64,000 nt of DNA. Source: Actinomycetospora sp. NBRC 106375. Lineage in GTDB: Bacteria > Actinomycetota > Actinomycetes > Mycobacteriales > Pseudonocardiaceae. The stretch is taken from assembly GCF_030269665.1 (NCBI RefSeq), contig NZ_BSTS01000002.1, positions 1-64,000 on the forward strand. Reading direction: 5' to 3'. The position numbers and the translations under genes are program-made. The notes below the pieces were generated by a model. That model was given only the letters and a program-made list of their open reading frames with translations, was not told the DNA's origin and did no database searches. Positions 29,759 through 39,685 of this stretch are shown here, one piece after another. Position 1 is the stretch's first letter. Each line of letters opens with the position of its first letter.

Positions 29759-31426
29759 TCAGCGGGGCGAGCCCCACTCGCCGCGGCGGTCGTCGGAGCC
29801 CGACGTGCCGGGCTGTTGGGGACGACCGGGGTCCTCACCGGACTCGTGGGCGCCACGCTGCTCGCGGTCGGGGGTCGGCGGCGGGGCGACGGGCCCGTTG
29901 GACGGGTTCGACGGCGCGCCCCAGCCCGAGCCGGGGATGCCGTAGCCGGGCGTCGAAGGGCCGCCGGCCGGGCCGCTCTGCGGCGACCCGGACGGGGGCG
30001 TGCTCGTGCCCCCGGGGCCGGCGGAGGTGCCGTGCACCGAGGTGGCGCCCTCCCCCGAGCCGAAGGTGCCGAAGCCGCCGAACCCGGACGAGTTCGCGTT
30101 CGGGGTGGTGGTGCCCGGGTCGGACGGGGCCGACCCGGTGTCGTCGCGCTCCGGGGTGCCGGGGGCGGAGGTGTCGGACGGAGCCCCGGAGGAGGCGCCG
30201 GCGGCGGTGGCGCCGGGCACGACCTGGGTGGTCGCGGCCGAACCCGAGTCGGGTCCGAGCCCGGACGGGGTACCGGAACCGGACGACGGGCCGTACCCGC
30301 CGAACGGGCCGGACGGCGGCCCCGAGGTCTGGCCGCCGGGACCACCGGGACCGCCGGGACCGCCCTGACCGCGCGCCGAGGCGAACTGACCGGACGCGGG
30401 GCCGGTCTGGGTCCCCGGCGCGCCGTAGGCCGGCTGGCCGGCCAGGGTCGGCGCAGGGCCCGACGGCGGCCCGGCGGGGGCGCCGCCCCAGGGTGCGCCC
30501 GGGGCACCGGGCGCACCGGGCGCGCCGGGCGGCGGGGCGCCCTGGCCGGGCGCCACCGCCCCGGGCGACCCGAAGCCCGACCTCGCGGGCCGGGCGGCCG
30601 GCGCCGCGATGACGCCGGCCGCGAAGAGGGCGGCCACGACCGCGGCCGCCGCGGCCAGCACCGCGAGCACGACCTGCACGATCAGCAGCGCGTCGGCGTA
30701 GGCCAGCAGCGGCAGCATCGCCAGCGCCCCGGTGACCCCGACGACCGCACCCGGGACCAGCGTCTGCGGGGCCTTCGGCAGCAACGAGGCCGCGGTGAGC
30801 AGCCCCCCGGCGAGCACGAGCGGCAGGTAGAACAGCGAGCCGAAGGCGGCGCTGAGGTCCGACGCGACGCCGGAGGGGTCGGCGGACCCGAAGAACGTCA
30901 TGACGTACGCGAGCAGCGCCAGGACACCGGCGGCGAGCGCGACACCGCGCTCGGCGCCCGAGGCGCCCGAGGCGCGCGGTGCGCGGGCGGGCGCGCCCCC
31001 GCCGCCCTGCTCGGGCGATGTGGTGATCGTCGTGGTCGCGGCGGGGAAACCGCCGGAGCCCGGGGACGACGGCCCCGTCTGGCCGGTCGGGCCCTGGCCG
31101 GACGCGGGGCCCCACCCCTGCGGGGCCGGCTGACCCCAGCCCTGGTTCTGGGTCTGGGAGCCGTAGCCGCCGCCCTGGCCGCCCTGGCCGCCCTGGCCGC
31201 CCTGACCGGGCGCGCCGTAGGGCTGCTGCCCCTGGCCCGCGCCGGCCCAGGAGGACCCCCCGTACGGCGAGCCGCCGTACGGCGAGCCCTGTCCCTGGGA
31301 ACCCGATGAGCCCTGGGAGCCCGGTGAGCCCTGGCCCGGCTGGCCCCAGCCGCCGGCGCCGGACGCCTGTCCCGGCCACTGGCCGGACGGGCCGCCCGGG
31401 GGCGGGCCCTGGGTCGGTGAGCTCAT
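29759..31426 (-). CDS. DUF5336-type membrane protein with long Pro/Gly/Ser-rich ends (Rv0954-like)
   Basis: A 555-residue protein: about 155 residues of Gly/Gln/Pro/Ser-rich sequence ([19 protein letters not shown]), four membrane helices (about 160-285, including [20 protein letters not shown]), then 270 residues of Pro/Gly/Ser/Thr-rich tail. The helix block and its place between sucD and perM match the mycobacterial Rv0954 family, linked there to the divisome. Codon repeats such as GGCCGCCCT and GTACGGCGAGCC make this gene prone to slippage. Start at ATG 31426. Confidence 0.8.
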   Translation of the reverse strand: MSSPTQGPPPGGPSGQWPGQASGAGGWGQPGQGSPGSQGSSGSQGQGSPYGGSPYGGSSWAGAGQGQQPYGAPGQGGQGGQGGQGGGYGSQTQNQGWGQPAPQGWGPASGQGPTGQTGPSSPGSGGFPAATTTITTSPEQGGGGAPARAPRASGASGAERGVALAAGVLALLAYVMTFFGSADPSGVASDLSAAFGSLFYLPLVLAGGLLTAASLLPKAPQTLVPGAVVGVTGALAMLPLLAYADALLIVQVVLAVLAAAAAVVAALFAAGVIAAPAARPARSGFGSPGAVAPGQGAPPPGAPGAPGAPGAPWGGAPAGPPSGPAPTLAGQPAYGAPGTQTGPASGQFASARGQGGPGGPGGPGGQTSGPPSGPFGGYGPSSGSGTPSGLGPDSGSAATTQVVPGATAAGASSGAPSDTSAPGTPERDDTGSAPSDPGTTTPNANSSGFGGFGTFGSGEGATSVHGTSAGPGGTSTPPSGSPQSGPAGGPSTPGYGIPGSGWGAPSNPSNGPVAPPPTPDREQRGAHESGEDPGRPQQPGTSGSDDRRGEWGSPR

Positions 31427-31491
31427 GAGTGGGTCCTCCCGGGGACGGCGGCGTCGGCGGTCGGGCGGTCAGCGACGGGTCGGTCCCGGCG

Positions 31492-32376
31492 TCAGCCGCT
31501 GACCAGGGAACGCGCGAGGTCGGCGGTCTCGGTCGGCGTCTTGCCGACCTTCACCCCGGCGGCCTCGAGCGCCTCCTTCTTGGCCTGCGCGGTCCCCGCG
31601 GAGCCGGAGACGATGGCGCCGGCGTGGCCCATCGTCTTGCCCTCGGGGGCCGTGAAACCAGCAACGTAGCCCACGACGGGCTTCGTGACGTTGGCCTTGA
31701 CGTAGTCGGCCGCACGCTCCTCGGCGTCACCGCCGATCTCGCCGATCATCACGATGACCTCGGTCTCGGGGTCGGCCTCGAACGCCGCGAGGGCGTCGAT
31801 GTGCGTCGTCCCGATGATCGGGTCGCCGCCGATGCCGATGCCGGTGGAGAAGCCGATGTCGCGCAGCTCGTACATCATCTGGTAGGTCAGCGTGCCGGAC
31901 TTCGACACCAGGCCCATCTTCCCGGGGCCCGAGATGTTCGCCGGGATGATCCCCGCCAGCGACTTGCCGGGCGAGATGATCCCGGGACAGTTCGGGCCGA
32001 TGATCCGGGTGCGGTTGCCGTTGGCGGTGGCGTGCGCCCAGAACCACGCCGAGTCGTGCACCGGGATGCCCTCGGTGATCACGACGGCCAGCCCGATGCC
32101 GGCGTCGATGGCCTCGACGGCCGCGTCCTTGGCGAACTTCGGGGGCACGAAGAGCACCGAGACGTCCGCCCCGGTCTCCTTCATGGCCTCCTCGACGCCG
32201 CCGAACACCGGCACGTTCGTGCCGTCGACGTCGACGCTGGTGCCGGCCTTGCGGGCGTTGACACCTCCGACGAGCTGCGTGCCCGCCGCCAGCATCTTGC
32301 GGCCGTGCTTCATGCCCTCCGAGCCGGTGAGGCCCTGGACGATGACCTTGCTGTTCTCGTTGAGGAAGATCGACAT
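31492..32376 (-). CDS. sucD: Succinyl-CoA synthetase (ADP-forming) alpha subunit
   Basis: A 294-residue TCA-cycle subunit. It has the CoA-binding region [19 protein letters not shown], the [10 protein letters not shown] loop, [14 protein letters not shown], and the GHAGAIVSG segment whose His is phosphorylated during catalysis. The ATG lies one base beyond the sucC stop, so the two subunits are translationally linked. Confidence 0.97.
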   Translation of the reverse strand: MSIFLNENSKVIVQGLTGSEGMKHGRKMLAAGTQLVGGVNARKAGTSVDVDGTNVPVFGGVEEAMKETGADVSVLFVPPKFAKDAAVEAIDAGIGLAVVITEGIPVHDSAWFWAHATANGNRTRIIGPNCPGIISPGKSLAGIIPANISGPGKMGLVSKSGTLTYQMMYELRDIGFSTGIGIGGDPIIGTTHIDALAAFEADPETEVIVMIGEIGGDAEERAADYVKANVTKPVVGYVAGFTAPEGKTMGHAGAIVSGSAGTAQAKKEALEAAGVKVGKTPTETADLARSLVSG

Positions 32377-32377
32377 C

Positions 32378-33553
32378 TCACGCACCAGCCTTTGCGGCAA
32401 GCTCGGCGGCCTTCGCGGCCGCGTCGTCCATCGTGCCCACCACAGTGACCAGCGGGTGGTTCGCCTCGGCGAGGATGCGGCGCCCCTCGTCGACGTTGTT
32501 GCCGTCCAGGCGGACGACGAGCGGCTTGGTCGCGTCGTCACCCAGGATCTTCAGGGCCTCGACGATGCCGTTCGCAACCGCGTCGCAAGCCGTGATGCCA
32601 CCGAAGACGTTGACGAAGACGCTGCGCACGTCACCGTCACCGAGGATGACGTCCAGGCCGGCCGCCATGACCTCGGCCGAGGCGCCGCCGCCGATGTCGA
32701 GGAAGTTGGCCGGCTTCATGCCGCCGTGCTGCTCGCCGGCGTAGGCGACGACGTCGAGCGTCGACATGACCAGGCCCGCGCCGTTGCCGATGATGCCGAC
32801 CTGGCCACCCTCGAGCTTGACGTAGTTGAGGTCGGCCTCCTTGGCCTTGGCCTCCAGGGGGTTCTGGCTCTTCTCGTCGACGAGCTGGGAGTGCGCCTCG
32901 TGGCGGAACTCGGCGTTCTCGTCGAGGGTGACCTTGCCGTCGAGGGCGATGACCTGGCCCTGCGGGTCGCGCACCAGCGGGTTGACCTCGACGAGCGTGG
33001 CGTCCTCGCCGACGAAGGTGTCCCAGAGCTCCACGATCACCTGCGCGGCCCGGTCGGCCACCTCGGCGGGGAGCTTGCCCTGCTTGACGATCTCGTCGGC
33101 CTTCGCGCGGTCGACGCCGGCGATCGGGTCGATCGGCACCCGGGCCAGTGCCTCGGGGCGCTCGACGGCGAGCTCCTCGATCTCCATGCCGCCCTCGGCC
33201 GAGCACATGGCCAGGAAGGTGCGGTTGGACCGGTCGAGGAGGAAGGAGAAGTAGTACTCCTCCGCGATGTCACTGGCCGAGGTCACCAGCACGCGGCGGA
33301 CGACGTGGCCCTTGATGTCGAGCCCGAGGATGGCCTCGGCCTTCTCCTTGGCCTCGGCCGGCGTCTCGGCCAGCTTCACGCCGCCGGCCTTGCCGCGGCC
33401 GCCCGTCTTCACCTGCGCCTTGACGACGACCGGGCCGCCGATCTCCTGCGCGGCCCGCTCCGCCTCCGCGGCGGTGTCGACGGTGCGACCGGGCAGCACC
33501 GGCACCCCGTGGGCGGCGAAGAGATCCTTCGCCTGGTACTCGTACAGGTCCAC
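32378..33553 (-). CDS. sucC: Succinyl-CoA synthetase (ADP-forming) beta subunit
   Basis: A 391-residue subunit with an ATP-grasp domain. It starts [21 protein letters not shown], carries [19 protein letters not shown], and has [18 protein letters not shown] and [10 protein letters not shown]. The GTG at 33553 has GAGGAG about 12 bases upstream. It heads the long minus-strand operon sucC-sucD-DUF5336-perM-purN-purH. Confidence 0.97.
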   Translation of the reverse strand: MDLYEYQAKDLFAAHGVPVLPGRTVDTAAEAERAAQEIGGPVVVKAQVKTGGRGKAGGVKLAETPAEAKEKAEAILGLDIKGHVVRRVLVTSASDIAEEYYFSFLLDRSNRTFLAMCSAEGGMEIEELAVERPEALARVPIDPIAGVDRAKADEIVKQGKLPAEVADRAAQVIVELWDTFVGEDATLVEVNPLVRDPQGQVIALDGKVTLDENAEFRHEAHSQLVDEKSQNPLEAKAKEADLNYVKLEGGQVGIIGNGAGLVMSTLDVVAYAGEQHGGMKPANFLDIGGGASAEVMAAGLDVILGDGDVRSVFVNVFGGITACDAVANGIVEALKILGDDATKPLVVRLDGNNVDEGRRILAEANHPLVTVVGTMDDAAAKAAELAAKAGA

Positions 33554-33855
33554 CTGTGAACTCTCCTCACCAACTCCCCGGCCGACCCGCCCGCGACGGG
33601 CGCGTGCCGGGCGAGGTCGCGCGGCGCCCCTTCCTGTACGGGGAGCGCCCACGTCCCGACGGATGCGCGGCGACCCTATCCACGCCCGGCGGCACCGGTG
33701 GCCGCCGTGGGGGCGACGCCGGACACAGAAGGCCGGGTCGTACGCCTCTGGATCGTTCACGGACTGCCCCGACCGGGCCCCGGACGGCCCGATCTTGATC
33801 GGTCTGGTGGACCGATCGTCGGACATCCGAGTGAACAACGCCTAACGTCCCCGCC
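33554..33855. other. 302-bp divergent intergenic region sucC / lipase
   Basis: It must hold the promoters of the sucCD operon and of the lipase. I see one clear element: an inverted repeat GATCGGTC (33797-33804) and GACCGATC (33810-33817) with a 5-base spacer, about 40 bases ahead of the lipase start. No confident -35/-10 pair was found. Confidence 0.6.
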
Positions 33856-34803
33856 ATGGACGTGACGGGCGTCATGTCACCGGCAGTGGCGCCGGACGAC
33901 GACGACGGGACGGCGGAGAAGCCGATCGCCGCGATCGCGGGCGCCCTGTGGCGGGGCCTCGGGTACGCGGCGCGCACCGTCGGCGTGCCGGCCGGCGTCC
34001 GCGGGCTGGCCGTCGAGGTCGCCTACACCGCCGTGCACCTGTCGCTCTACCCGTGGGGCCTCGTCGACGAGGTGCTGAACCCGTCCGGCACCTTCGCCCA
34101 CCACCGCACCGCGGACCTCTCGCCCTCGCAGCGCAGCCTGGTCGTCTCCGACATGGACGCCTCGACGACGCCGGTCCTGCTCGTGCACGGCATCGTCGAC
34201 AACCGCTCGATCTTCGCCGTGCTCGCGCGGGCGCTGCGCAAGCGCGGGTTCGGCGTCGTGCACGCGGTGAACTTCAGCGTCCTGACGGCGTTCACCGGCG
34301 ACATCCGGCTGGCCGCGCAGGAGCTCGGCCACCACGTGGAGCGCCTGTGCGCGAGCACCGGTGCCGACCGCGTGCACATCGTCGGGCACTCGCTGGGCGG
34401 GCTCATGGCGCGCTACTACGTCCAGCGGCTCGGCGGCGACGCCCGTGTCGACACCCTCGTCACGCTCGGCACCCCGCACCGCGGCTCGCTCATCGCGCAC
34501 TGCCTGCCGCCGACGCGCGTGCCCCGGCAGCTGCAGCCGGACTCGGACCTGCTGCGCGAGCTCGACGAGCCGGCACCGGAGTGCCGCACCCGCTTCCTGG
34601 CGGTCTGGAGCCGGCAGGACCAGCTGATCATCCCGCAGTCCGCGGCACGGCTGCAGCACCCGGACCTGCAGGTCACCGAGATCGAGCTCGAGCACGTCGG
34701 GCACCTGTCGATGACCATCGACCCCGAGGTCGTGCACCTCGTGAGCCGGCTGCTGGCCCGGCGACCCATCCGCGGCAGCGAGCGGCGGGAGCTCGCGGGC
34801 TGA
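33856..34803 (+). CDS. Alpha/beta hydrolase, triacylglycerol lipase-like
   Basis: A 315-residue hydrolase. PVLLVHGIVDNRSIF supplies the oxyanion loop, VHIVGHSLGGLMARYY (about residue 178) the nucleophile, and the C terminus carries an Asp in WSRQDQLI and a His in EHVGHLSM. No export signal is obvious; a mildly hydrophobic amphipathic stretch (VAYTAVHLSLYPWGLVD) near residue 55 could touch the membrane. It is inserted between sucC and the M23 gene, a spot empty in the mycobacterial version of this block. Confidence 0.85.
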   Translation: MDVTGVMSPAVAPDDDDGTAEKPIAAIAGALWRGLGYAARTVGVPAGVRGLAVEVAYTAVHLSLYPWGLVDEVLNPSGTFAHHRTADLSPSQRSLVVSDMDASTTPVLLVHGIVDNRSIFAVLARALRKRGFGVVHAVNFSVLTAFTGDIRLAAQELGHHVERLCASTGADRVHIVGHSLGGLMARYYVQRLGGDARVDTLVTLGTPHRGSLIAHCLPPTRVPRQLQPDSDLLRELDEPAPECRTRFLAVWSRQDQLIIPQSAARLQHPDLQVTEIELEHVGHLSMTIDPEVVHLVSRLLARRPIRGSERRELAG

Positions 34804-35103
34804 CCCCGCCCTGAACGGTGGCCACCAGGTCCGGCCGAGGGACGTCGTGTCACCCGATCCGGTGGTCGAGCTCCGTTGCGCTCCGTCTCCGCCCGGCGAC
34901 GACCGCTCGGCGCGTACGCCCGCACGCACGGCGTAGCGACCGGCTCGAGGGACTCGAGTCGTTTGCCCGGCCCTTGACCTTCTGGCTACCTTTCGGCCGT
35001 CCTCATCACGGTCAGGTCACGAACGGCATACGGAACGACCCCGACGTTCCGCACAGGGCTCCCCACCCTCATCGCCGCCGGACCGGCCCCGACAGCGGGA
35101 AGG
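34804..35103. other. 300-bp leader region of the M23 peptidase gene
   Basis: No gene is visible. It contains the 10-bp palindrome GACTCGAGTC (34951-34960) and an inverted repeat CGGAACG-N7-CGTTCCG (35031-35051). I looked for a c-di-AMP (ydaO) riboswitch, which precedes some actinobacterial wall peptidase genes, and found no matching conserved core. Confidence 0.5.
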
Positions 35104-36351
35104 ATGGTCTTGGCGAACAGCTCCCCACGCCCGCCGTCCGCGCCCCTCTTCGGTCCCTTCGGTCTCACACCCGCGCTCGCGGGCGGTCCGTCGGGTCCGC
35201 GTTTCCCTGATCTCTCCGGCCTCACCGAAGGCCTCCCCGGCCTCGGTGCCCGCGGCGGGCGCCGCGGGGGCGACGCCGCCGGCCTGGTCACCGGCCCCGA
35301 CCGCGCGCCGGGTCCCCTGCCCGCGCGCCCCGTGGGCGTCCGTCCCGGCCCGGCACCGGCACCGCCCGGTCCCGCCCGGCCGCCGCGACGTGACCCGGGG
35401 ACCGGCCCGCACACCGGCCCGCACACCGGCCCGCACACCGGCCCGTACGCCGTCCCGCAGCACGACACCCTGCGCGAGCTGCCCCGCGAGCACCGCCGGC
35501 CCGCGCCGCAGCGCCGCCCGTCCGGCCCGGACCTGGACACCGGTCGTGGCCGGCGGCCCGCGCCGCCCACCGAGCGTGGCGGCTCGCCGCTGCGGGGGCG
35601 CCTCGCCGTCGCCGCGGTCGCCGCCGGTGCGCTGGCGACCGCCGGGCACAGCCTCGCCGGGCTCGACGCCCTCGGCGACGCGCCCACCACCGCCGAGCTG
35701 GCCCTCGCCGCCGACCGGGGCGCCGACACCGGTTCCGACGCGGGCTCGGGTTCCTCGGGCTCCTCGGCCACCGGGCTGGACGCGGCCACGTCGGGCGTCC
35801 TGCCCGTCACCTCCCCCGCCGCCGGCAGCACCTCGACGTCGCGCACCGACACCGGGTCGTCGTTCGCCGCGAGCGGGCAGGTCTCCTCGCTGAGCAAGGC
35901 CAGCGAGCGCGCGGCCGCGGCCGCACAGGCCGCCGCCGAGGCCGCCCGCCCCGACTTCGTCAAGCCGGCCGAGGGCCGCTTCACCTCCGGGTTCGGCGCC
36001 CGCTGGGGCTCGTCGCACCGCGGCGTCGACATCGCCGGCCCGATCGGCACCCCGATCGTCTCCGTCGGCGACGGCACCGTCATCGAGTCCGGCCCGGCGA
36101 GCGGCTTCGGCCAGTGGGTCCGCGTGCAGCTCGACGACGGCACGATCAACGTCTACGGCCACGTGAACCGCTCCTACGTCCGCGAGGGCCAGCAGGTCCG
36201 GGCGGGCGAGGAGATCGCCGAGATCGGCAACCGCGGCCAGTCCACCGGCCCGCACCTGCACTTCGAGGTGTGGACCGAGGGCGGTCAGAAGATCAACCCG
36301 CTGCCGTGGCTCGCGGAACGCGGCATCTCGCTGGGATCACCGAGGGACTAG
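35104..36351 (+). CDS. M23 family (LytM-type) metallopeptidase, membrane-anchored
   Basis: A 415-residue protein: a Pro/Gly/Arg-rich cytoplasmic stretch of about 160 residues with a TGPH tandem repeat, one membrane helix (LAVAAVAAGALATAGHSLAG, near 170-190), a Ser/Thr/Ala-rich linker, and a C-terminal M23 domain (about 290-400). Zinc ligands are seen in SSHRGVDIA and GPHLHFEVW. It should cut peptidoglycan cross-bridges or act as a regulator of amidases. It corresponds by position to Rv0950c. A perfect 30-bp hairpin follows the stop. Confidence 0.88.
   Translation: MVLANSSPRPPSAPLFGPFGLTPALAGGPSGPRFPDLSGLTEGLPGLGARGGRRGGDAAGLVTGPDRAPGPLPARPVGVRPGPAPAPPGPARPPRRDPGTGPHTGPHTGPHTGPYAVPQHDTLRELPREHRRPAPQRRPSGPDLDTGRGRRPAPPTERGGSPLRGRLAVAAVAAGALATAGHSLAGLDALGDAPTTAELALAADRGADTGSDAGSGSSGSSATGLDAATSGVLPVTSPAAGSTSTSRTDTGSSFAASGQVSSLSKASERAAAAAQAAAEAARPDFVKPAEGRFTSGFGARWGSSHRGVDIAGPIGTPIVSVGDGTVIESGPASGFGQWVRVQLDDGTINVYGHVNRSYVREGQQVRAGEEIAEIGNRGQSTGPHLHFEVWTEGGQKINPLPWLAERGISLGSPRD
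35410..35445. repeat. 12-bp minisatellite in the M23 gene
   Basis: Three consecutive CACACCGGCCCG units encode TGPH repeats in the cytoplasmic part of the peptidase. The frame is kept by the 12-bp period. Confidence 0.85.
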
Positions 36352-36372
36352 TCCGCTCCCCGCAGGACGGCC

Positions 36373-36402
36373 AGGGCCCCGGAGCGCGCGCTCCGGGGCC
36401 CT
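36373..36402 (+). terminator. Perfect 30-bp palindromic terminator after the M23 gene
   Basis: AGGGCCCCGGAGCGC is followed immediately by its exact reverse complement, 22 bases after the M23 stop codon. Confidence 0.85.
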
Positions 36403-36428
36403 CGTCGCATCCGGGGGCCCGGCGTCGG

Positions 36429-36481
36429 GGAACGAACGGCGCTCTCGCTGCGTCCGAAGCAGCGAACGCGCCGGTCGTGTC
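36429..36481. repeat. Palindromic repeat R3, copy B
   Basis: Matches 29648-29700 at about 45 of 53 positions (GGAACGAACG, CTCGCTGC, GAAGCAGCGAA shared). It lies just past the M23 terminator. Confidence 0.85.
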
Positions 36482-36552
36482 GCGGGGGCGCGTGCGTTCG
36501 GACCTCCCGGTGCGGGCGTTCGGCCGCCGGCCGCGCGCTCGAGCGGCTCGGT

Positions 36553-36620
36553 GCGGAGATCACGAGCACGTCATCCACCTCGAGGTGCCCCCGCACGTGC
36601 ACCACGCGCTCCTGATCACG
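36553..36620. repeat. Repeat R4 long module, inverted diverged copy
   Basis: The ends CGGAGATCACGAGCAC and ACGCGCTCCTGATC match the reverse complement of the R4 module at 19687 and 20004; the 35 bases between them differ and contain their own CCTCGAGG palindrome. The conserved ends with a variable centre look like a mobile or recombined extragenic element. Confidence 0.7.
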
Positions 36621-36698
36621 GCACCGGGGCGCGTGGGGCTCGCGCGGGCCCTCGCGCACCCGCGACTCGCGCCCACCACCCCGCGAGCGGCACCTTGC

Positions 36699-36935
36699 GC
36701 ATGATCACCGGGCCTGGCGGCCTGCCGAACGTGCCCCTCGCACCCCGCGCCCCCACCCGCGACCTCGCGAGCAGCACGCTGGGCATGATCACCGGGCTCG
36801 CCGACCTGCCGAACGTGCCCCTCGCACCACGCGCCCCCACCCGCGACCTCGCGAGCAGCACGCTGCGCATGATCACCGGGCTCGCCGACCCGCCGACCGT
36901 GCCCCTCGCACCCCCGCGCCGCGCCCACCGTGGGC
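36699..36935. repeat. Tandem array of 84-bp units (about 2.8 copies)
   Basis: Units begin with GCATGATCACCGGG at 36699, 36783 and 36867; the first two are about 90% identical and the last is partial. The array sits between the convergent M23 and pcrA genes. Because 84 is a multiple of three, open frames run through it on both strands, but these have no start signals and I do not call them genes. Confidence 0.9.
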
Positions 36936-36977
36936 GCGCGTCAGCGACCAGAAGTGCGTGCGGGCCGGGGCAGGGTG

Positions 36978-39491
36978 CTACAGCTTCGTGAGCGGCACGC
37001 CGCCGATGAGCATGAGGCGCACGGTGCCCGCGGAGCCGAAGTCGATGGTGGCCGTGGCGCGGGAGCCGACGCCGTCGACCGAGGTGACGGTGCCCAGGCC
37101 GTACTTGTCGTGGCTGACGCGGTCGCCGACGTCGAGCGAGATCGTCGGCGCCTCCTTCCAGTCCGGCCGCATGGGCGACGGGCGGGAGGCGCGCCCGGAG
37201 AGGTCGGTGCCCGGGCTGGCCCAGCGGCCCGAGCCGAAGCGGGTGCGCCCCACCGGCGAGGACCGCTCGGCGGTGGGCTCCTCGCGGCGCCACTCCCACA
37301 CGTCGCCGGGGACCTCGTCGAGGAACCGCGACGGCGGGTTGGCCTGGGGCTGCCCGTACGCCGAGCGCATCACCGCCCGCGAGAGGTAGAGCCGCTTCTG
37401 CGCCCGGGTGATGCCGACGTAGGCGAGCCGGCGCTCCTCGGAGAGCTCGGCGGGGTCGGCGAGGGCGCGCGAGTGCGGGAAGACGCCGTCCTCCCACCCG
37501 GTGGCGAACACGACCGGGAACTCGAGGCCCTTGGCGGTGTGGAGCGTCATGAGCGTGACGACGCCGTCGCCGCCGTCGGGGATCGAGTCGGCGTCGGCCA
37601 CCAGCGACACGCGCTCGAGGAACGCCTCGAGCGAGCCCGGCAGCGGCTGGCCGTCGGTGCCGGCGGCGGGGGCCTCGTCGTCGGTCTCCTCCACGCCCTC
37701 GGCGTTGCGGGCGTCCTGCACGAACTCGCGCGCGACGCTGACGAGCTCCTGGAGGTTCTCCAGGCGCGACTGCTCCTGCGGGTCCTCCGAGCCCTCGAGC
37801 TCGGCGCGGTAGCCCGAGCGGTCGAGGATCGCCTCGAGGACCTCGTCGACCGTGACGCCGTCGGCCACCAGCGACGCGAGCCCGTCCATCATCTCGACGA
37901 AGTCGGCGATGTTGCGCTGCGAGCGCGTCGCGAGGCCGTGGACCTCGCCGGCCGCGGCCCGGCGCAGCGCCGCGGCGAACGTGATGCGCTCGCGGTCGGC
38001 GGCGTCGGCGACGACGGACTCCGCGCGGTCGCCGATGCCGCGCTTGGGCACGTTGAGGATGCGCCGCAGCGAGACGGTGTCCTCGGGGTTGGAGAGCACC
38101 TTGAGGTAGGCCATCGCGTCGCGGACCTCGCGGCGCTCGTAGAAGCGCACGCCGCCGACGATCTTGTACGGCAGCCCGAGGCGGATGAAGACGTCCTCGA
38201 AGACGCGCGACTGGCCGTTGGTGCGGTAGAAGACGGCGACCTCGCCGAAGCGGACCTCGCCCGCGTCGACCAGCCGGTCGATCTCGGCGGCGACGAACGC
38301 GGCCTCGTCGTGCTCGTTGTCCGCGACGTAGCCGACCACCAGCTCGCCGTCGCCCGCGTCGGTCCACAGCCGCTTGTCGCGACGGTCCGGGTTGCGGCTG
38401 ATGACGGCGTTCGCGGCGGTGAGGATGCGCTGGGTGGAGCGGTAGTTCTGCTCGAGCAGGATCGTGCGCGCCTCGGGGTAGTCGCGCTCGAACTCGACGA
38501 TGTTGCGGATGGTGGCGCCGCGGAACGCGTAGATCGACTGGTCGGCGTCGCCGACGACGCACAGCTCCGCGGGCTTGACCGCACCGTCGTCGCTGCCCGC
38601 CGCCAGCGCGCGGACCAGCATGTACTGGGCGTGGTTGGTGTCCTGGTACTCGTCGACCAGGATGTGCCGGAACCGGCGCCGGTAGTACTCCGCGACGTCG
38701 GGGAAGCGGGTGAGCAGGTCGACCGTCCGGCCGATGAGGTCGTCGAAGTCCAGCGAGTTCGACTGCTGCAGCCGCTGCTGGTAGACGGTGTAGACCTCGG
38801 CGGTGCGCTTCTCCGCCTCGGTGGCGGCGGCGTCGGCGGCCTCGATCGGGCCGACCAGTTCGTTCTTCCACGCCGAGATGCGCGCGAGCAGCCCGCGCGG
38901 CGAGTACTTCTTCGCGTCGAGGTCGAGCCCGCGGGCCACCGACGCGACCAGGCGCCGGGAGTCGTCGGCGTCGTAGATCGAGAACGTCGAGCTGAGCTCG
39001 AGGTGGCGGTACTCCCGGCGCAGGATGCGAACGCACATGGAGTGGAACGTCGACACCCACATCGCGTTGGCCCGGCGCCCGACCAGCGCGGCGACGCGCT
39101 CGCGCATCTCGGCGGCCGCCTTGTTGGTGAACGTGATGGCCATGACCTGGCCCGGCGACACGCCCTGGTGGCGCATCTGCCAGGCGATCCGGTGGGTGAG
39201 CACCCGCGTCTTGCCCGAGCCGGCGCCGGCGACGATGAGCAGCGGCGACCCGGTGTGCATCACCGCCTCGCGCTGCGGCGGGTTCATGCCCTCGAGCAGC
39301 GGATCGGCCGCCGGATCGGGACGGTCGGAGCCGCGGCGCACGGCACCGCCCGCGGCGGCGTCGCCCCCACCCGCGGCGGCCGCGGCGAGCCGGCGGGAGA
39401 GCGCGGAGGCGGCCGAGCGCACCGGCGCGCCCGACCCGGCGTCCGGCCCAGGGTCGGACGCGGCGGGACGGGTGGCGGGACCGGTGCTCAT
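36978..39491 (-). CDS. pcrA: ATP-dependent DNA helicase PcrA/UvrD1
   Basis: An 837-residue superfamily 1 helicase for excision repair and removal of replication blocks. An N-terminal disordered stretch of about 65 residues precedes motif Ia-type GMNPPQREAV and Walker A VAGAGSGKTRVL; later come DEYQDTNHAQY (motif II), GDADQSIYAFRGA (III), QNYRSTQRIL (IV), TLHTAKGLEFPVVF (V) and YVGITRAQKRLYLSRA (VI). The C-terminal 45 residues are the Tudor-like RNA polymerase-binding tail of PcrA (DKYGLGTVTSVDGVG). It is divergent from the chorismate mutase gene, as in M. tuberculosis. Confidence 0.96.
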   Translation of the reverse strand: MSTGPATRPAASDPGPDAGSGAPVRSAASALSRRLAAAAAGGGDAAAGGAVRRGSDRPDPAADPLLEGMNPPQREAVMHTGSPLLIVAGAGSGKTRVLTHRIAWQMRHQGVSPGQVMAITFTNKAAAEMRERVAALVGRRANAMWVSTFHSMCVRILRREYRHLELSSTFSIYDADDSRRLVASVARGLDLDAKKYSPRGLLARISAWKNELVGPIEAADAAATEAEKRTAEVYTVYQQRLQQSNSLDFDDLIGRTVDLLTRFPDVAEYYRRRFRHILVDEYQDTNHAQYMLVRALAAGSDDGAVKPAELCVVGDADQSIYAFRGATIRNIVEFERDYPEARTILLEQNYRSTQRILTAANAVISRNPDRRDKRLWTDAGDGELVVGYVADNEHDEAAFVAAEIDRLVDAGEVRFGEVAVFYRTNGQSRVFEDVFIRLGLPYKIVGGVRFYERREVRDAMAYLKVLSNPEDTVSLRRILNVPKRGIGDRAESVVADAADRERITFAAALRRAAAGEVHGLATRSQRNIADFVEMMDGLASLVADGVTVDEVLEAILDRSGYRAELEGSEDPQEQSRLENLQELVSVAREFVQDARNAEGVEETDDEAPAAGTDGQPLPGSLEAFLERVSLVADADSIPDGGDGVVTLMTLHTAKGLEFPVVFATGWEDGVFPHSRALADPAELSEERRLAYVGITRAQKRLYLSRAVMRSAYGQPQANPPSRFLDEVPGDVWEWRREEPTAERSSPVGRTRFGSGRWASPGTDLSGRASRPSPMRPDWKEAPTISLDVGDRVSHDKYGLGTVTSVDGVGSRATATIDFGSAGTVRLMLIGGVPLTKL

Positions 39492-39610
39492 CGCCGACCC
39501 ACGCTACCGGGGCCCTCCGACAGCGCCCGACGGAACGGCCGGACACGCACCCGGCGGCCGCCGGCGGGACGCACCCGCGCGAGCGGTTGGCGGCACGGGA
39601 GCGCGATGGC

Positions 39611-39685
39611 ATGATGACCGCCGTGCACGCGCAGACCGTTCGATTTTTCTACGGGTACCGGACCCCGGTGCCCGTGGACATCTGA
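39611..39685 (+). CDS. Candidate aromatic leader peptide of the chorismate mutase attenuator
   Basis: A 24-codon frame starting ATG-ATG with GGGAG nine bases upstream. Residues 12-16 are Phe-Phe-Tyr-Gly-Tyr (codons TTT TTC TAC GGG TAC at 39644-39658), the amino acids made from the product of chorismate mutase. It ends in TGA at 39683-39685, 123 bases before the chorismate mutase start. The density of Phe and Tyr codons in so short a frame, and the ordered hairpins that follow, fit a ribosome-sensing leader. Too short for routine gene finders. Confidence 0.75.
   Translation: MMTAVHAQTVRFFYGYRTPVPVDI

Noticed and set aside
34804-35103. c-di-AMP (ydaO-type) riboswitch ahead of the M23 peptidase
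   Set aside because: The conserved core motifs of that class could not be found; only two short palindromes are present.
36699-36935. CRISPR array
   Set aside because: Whole 84-bp units repeat with no short repeat/unique spacer alternation, and no cas gene is nearby.
36551-36991. Open frames through the 84-bp tandem array on both strands
   Set aside because: The unit length is a multiple of three, so frames stay open automatically. There is no ribosome binding site, and related sequence elsewhere (19845) is not open in the same way.
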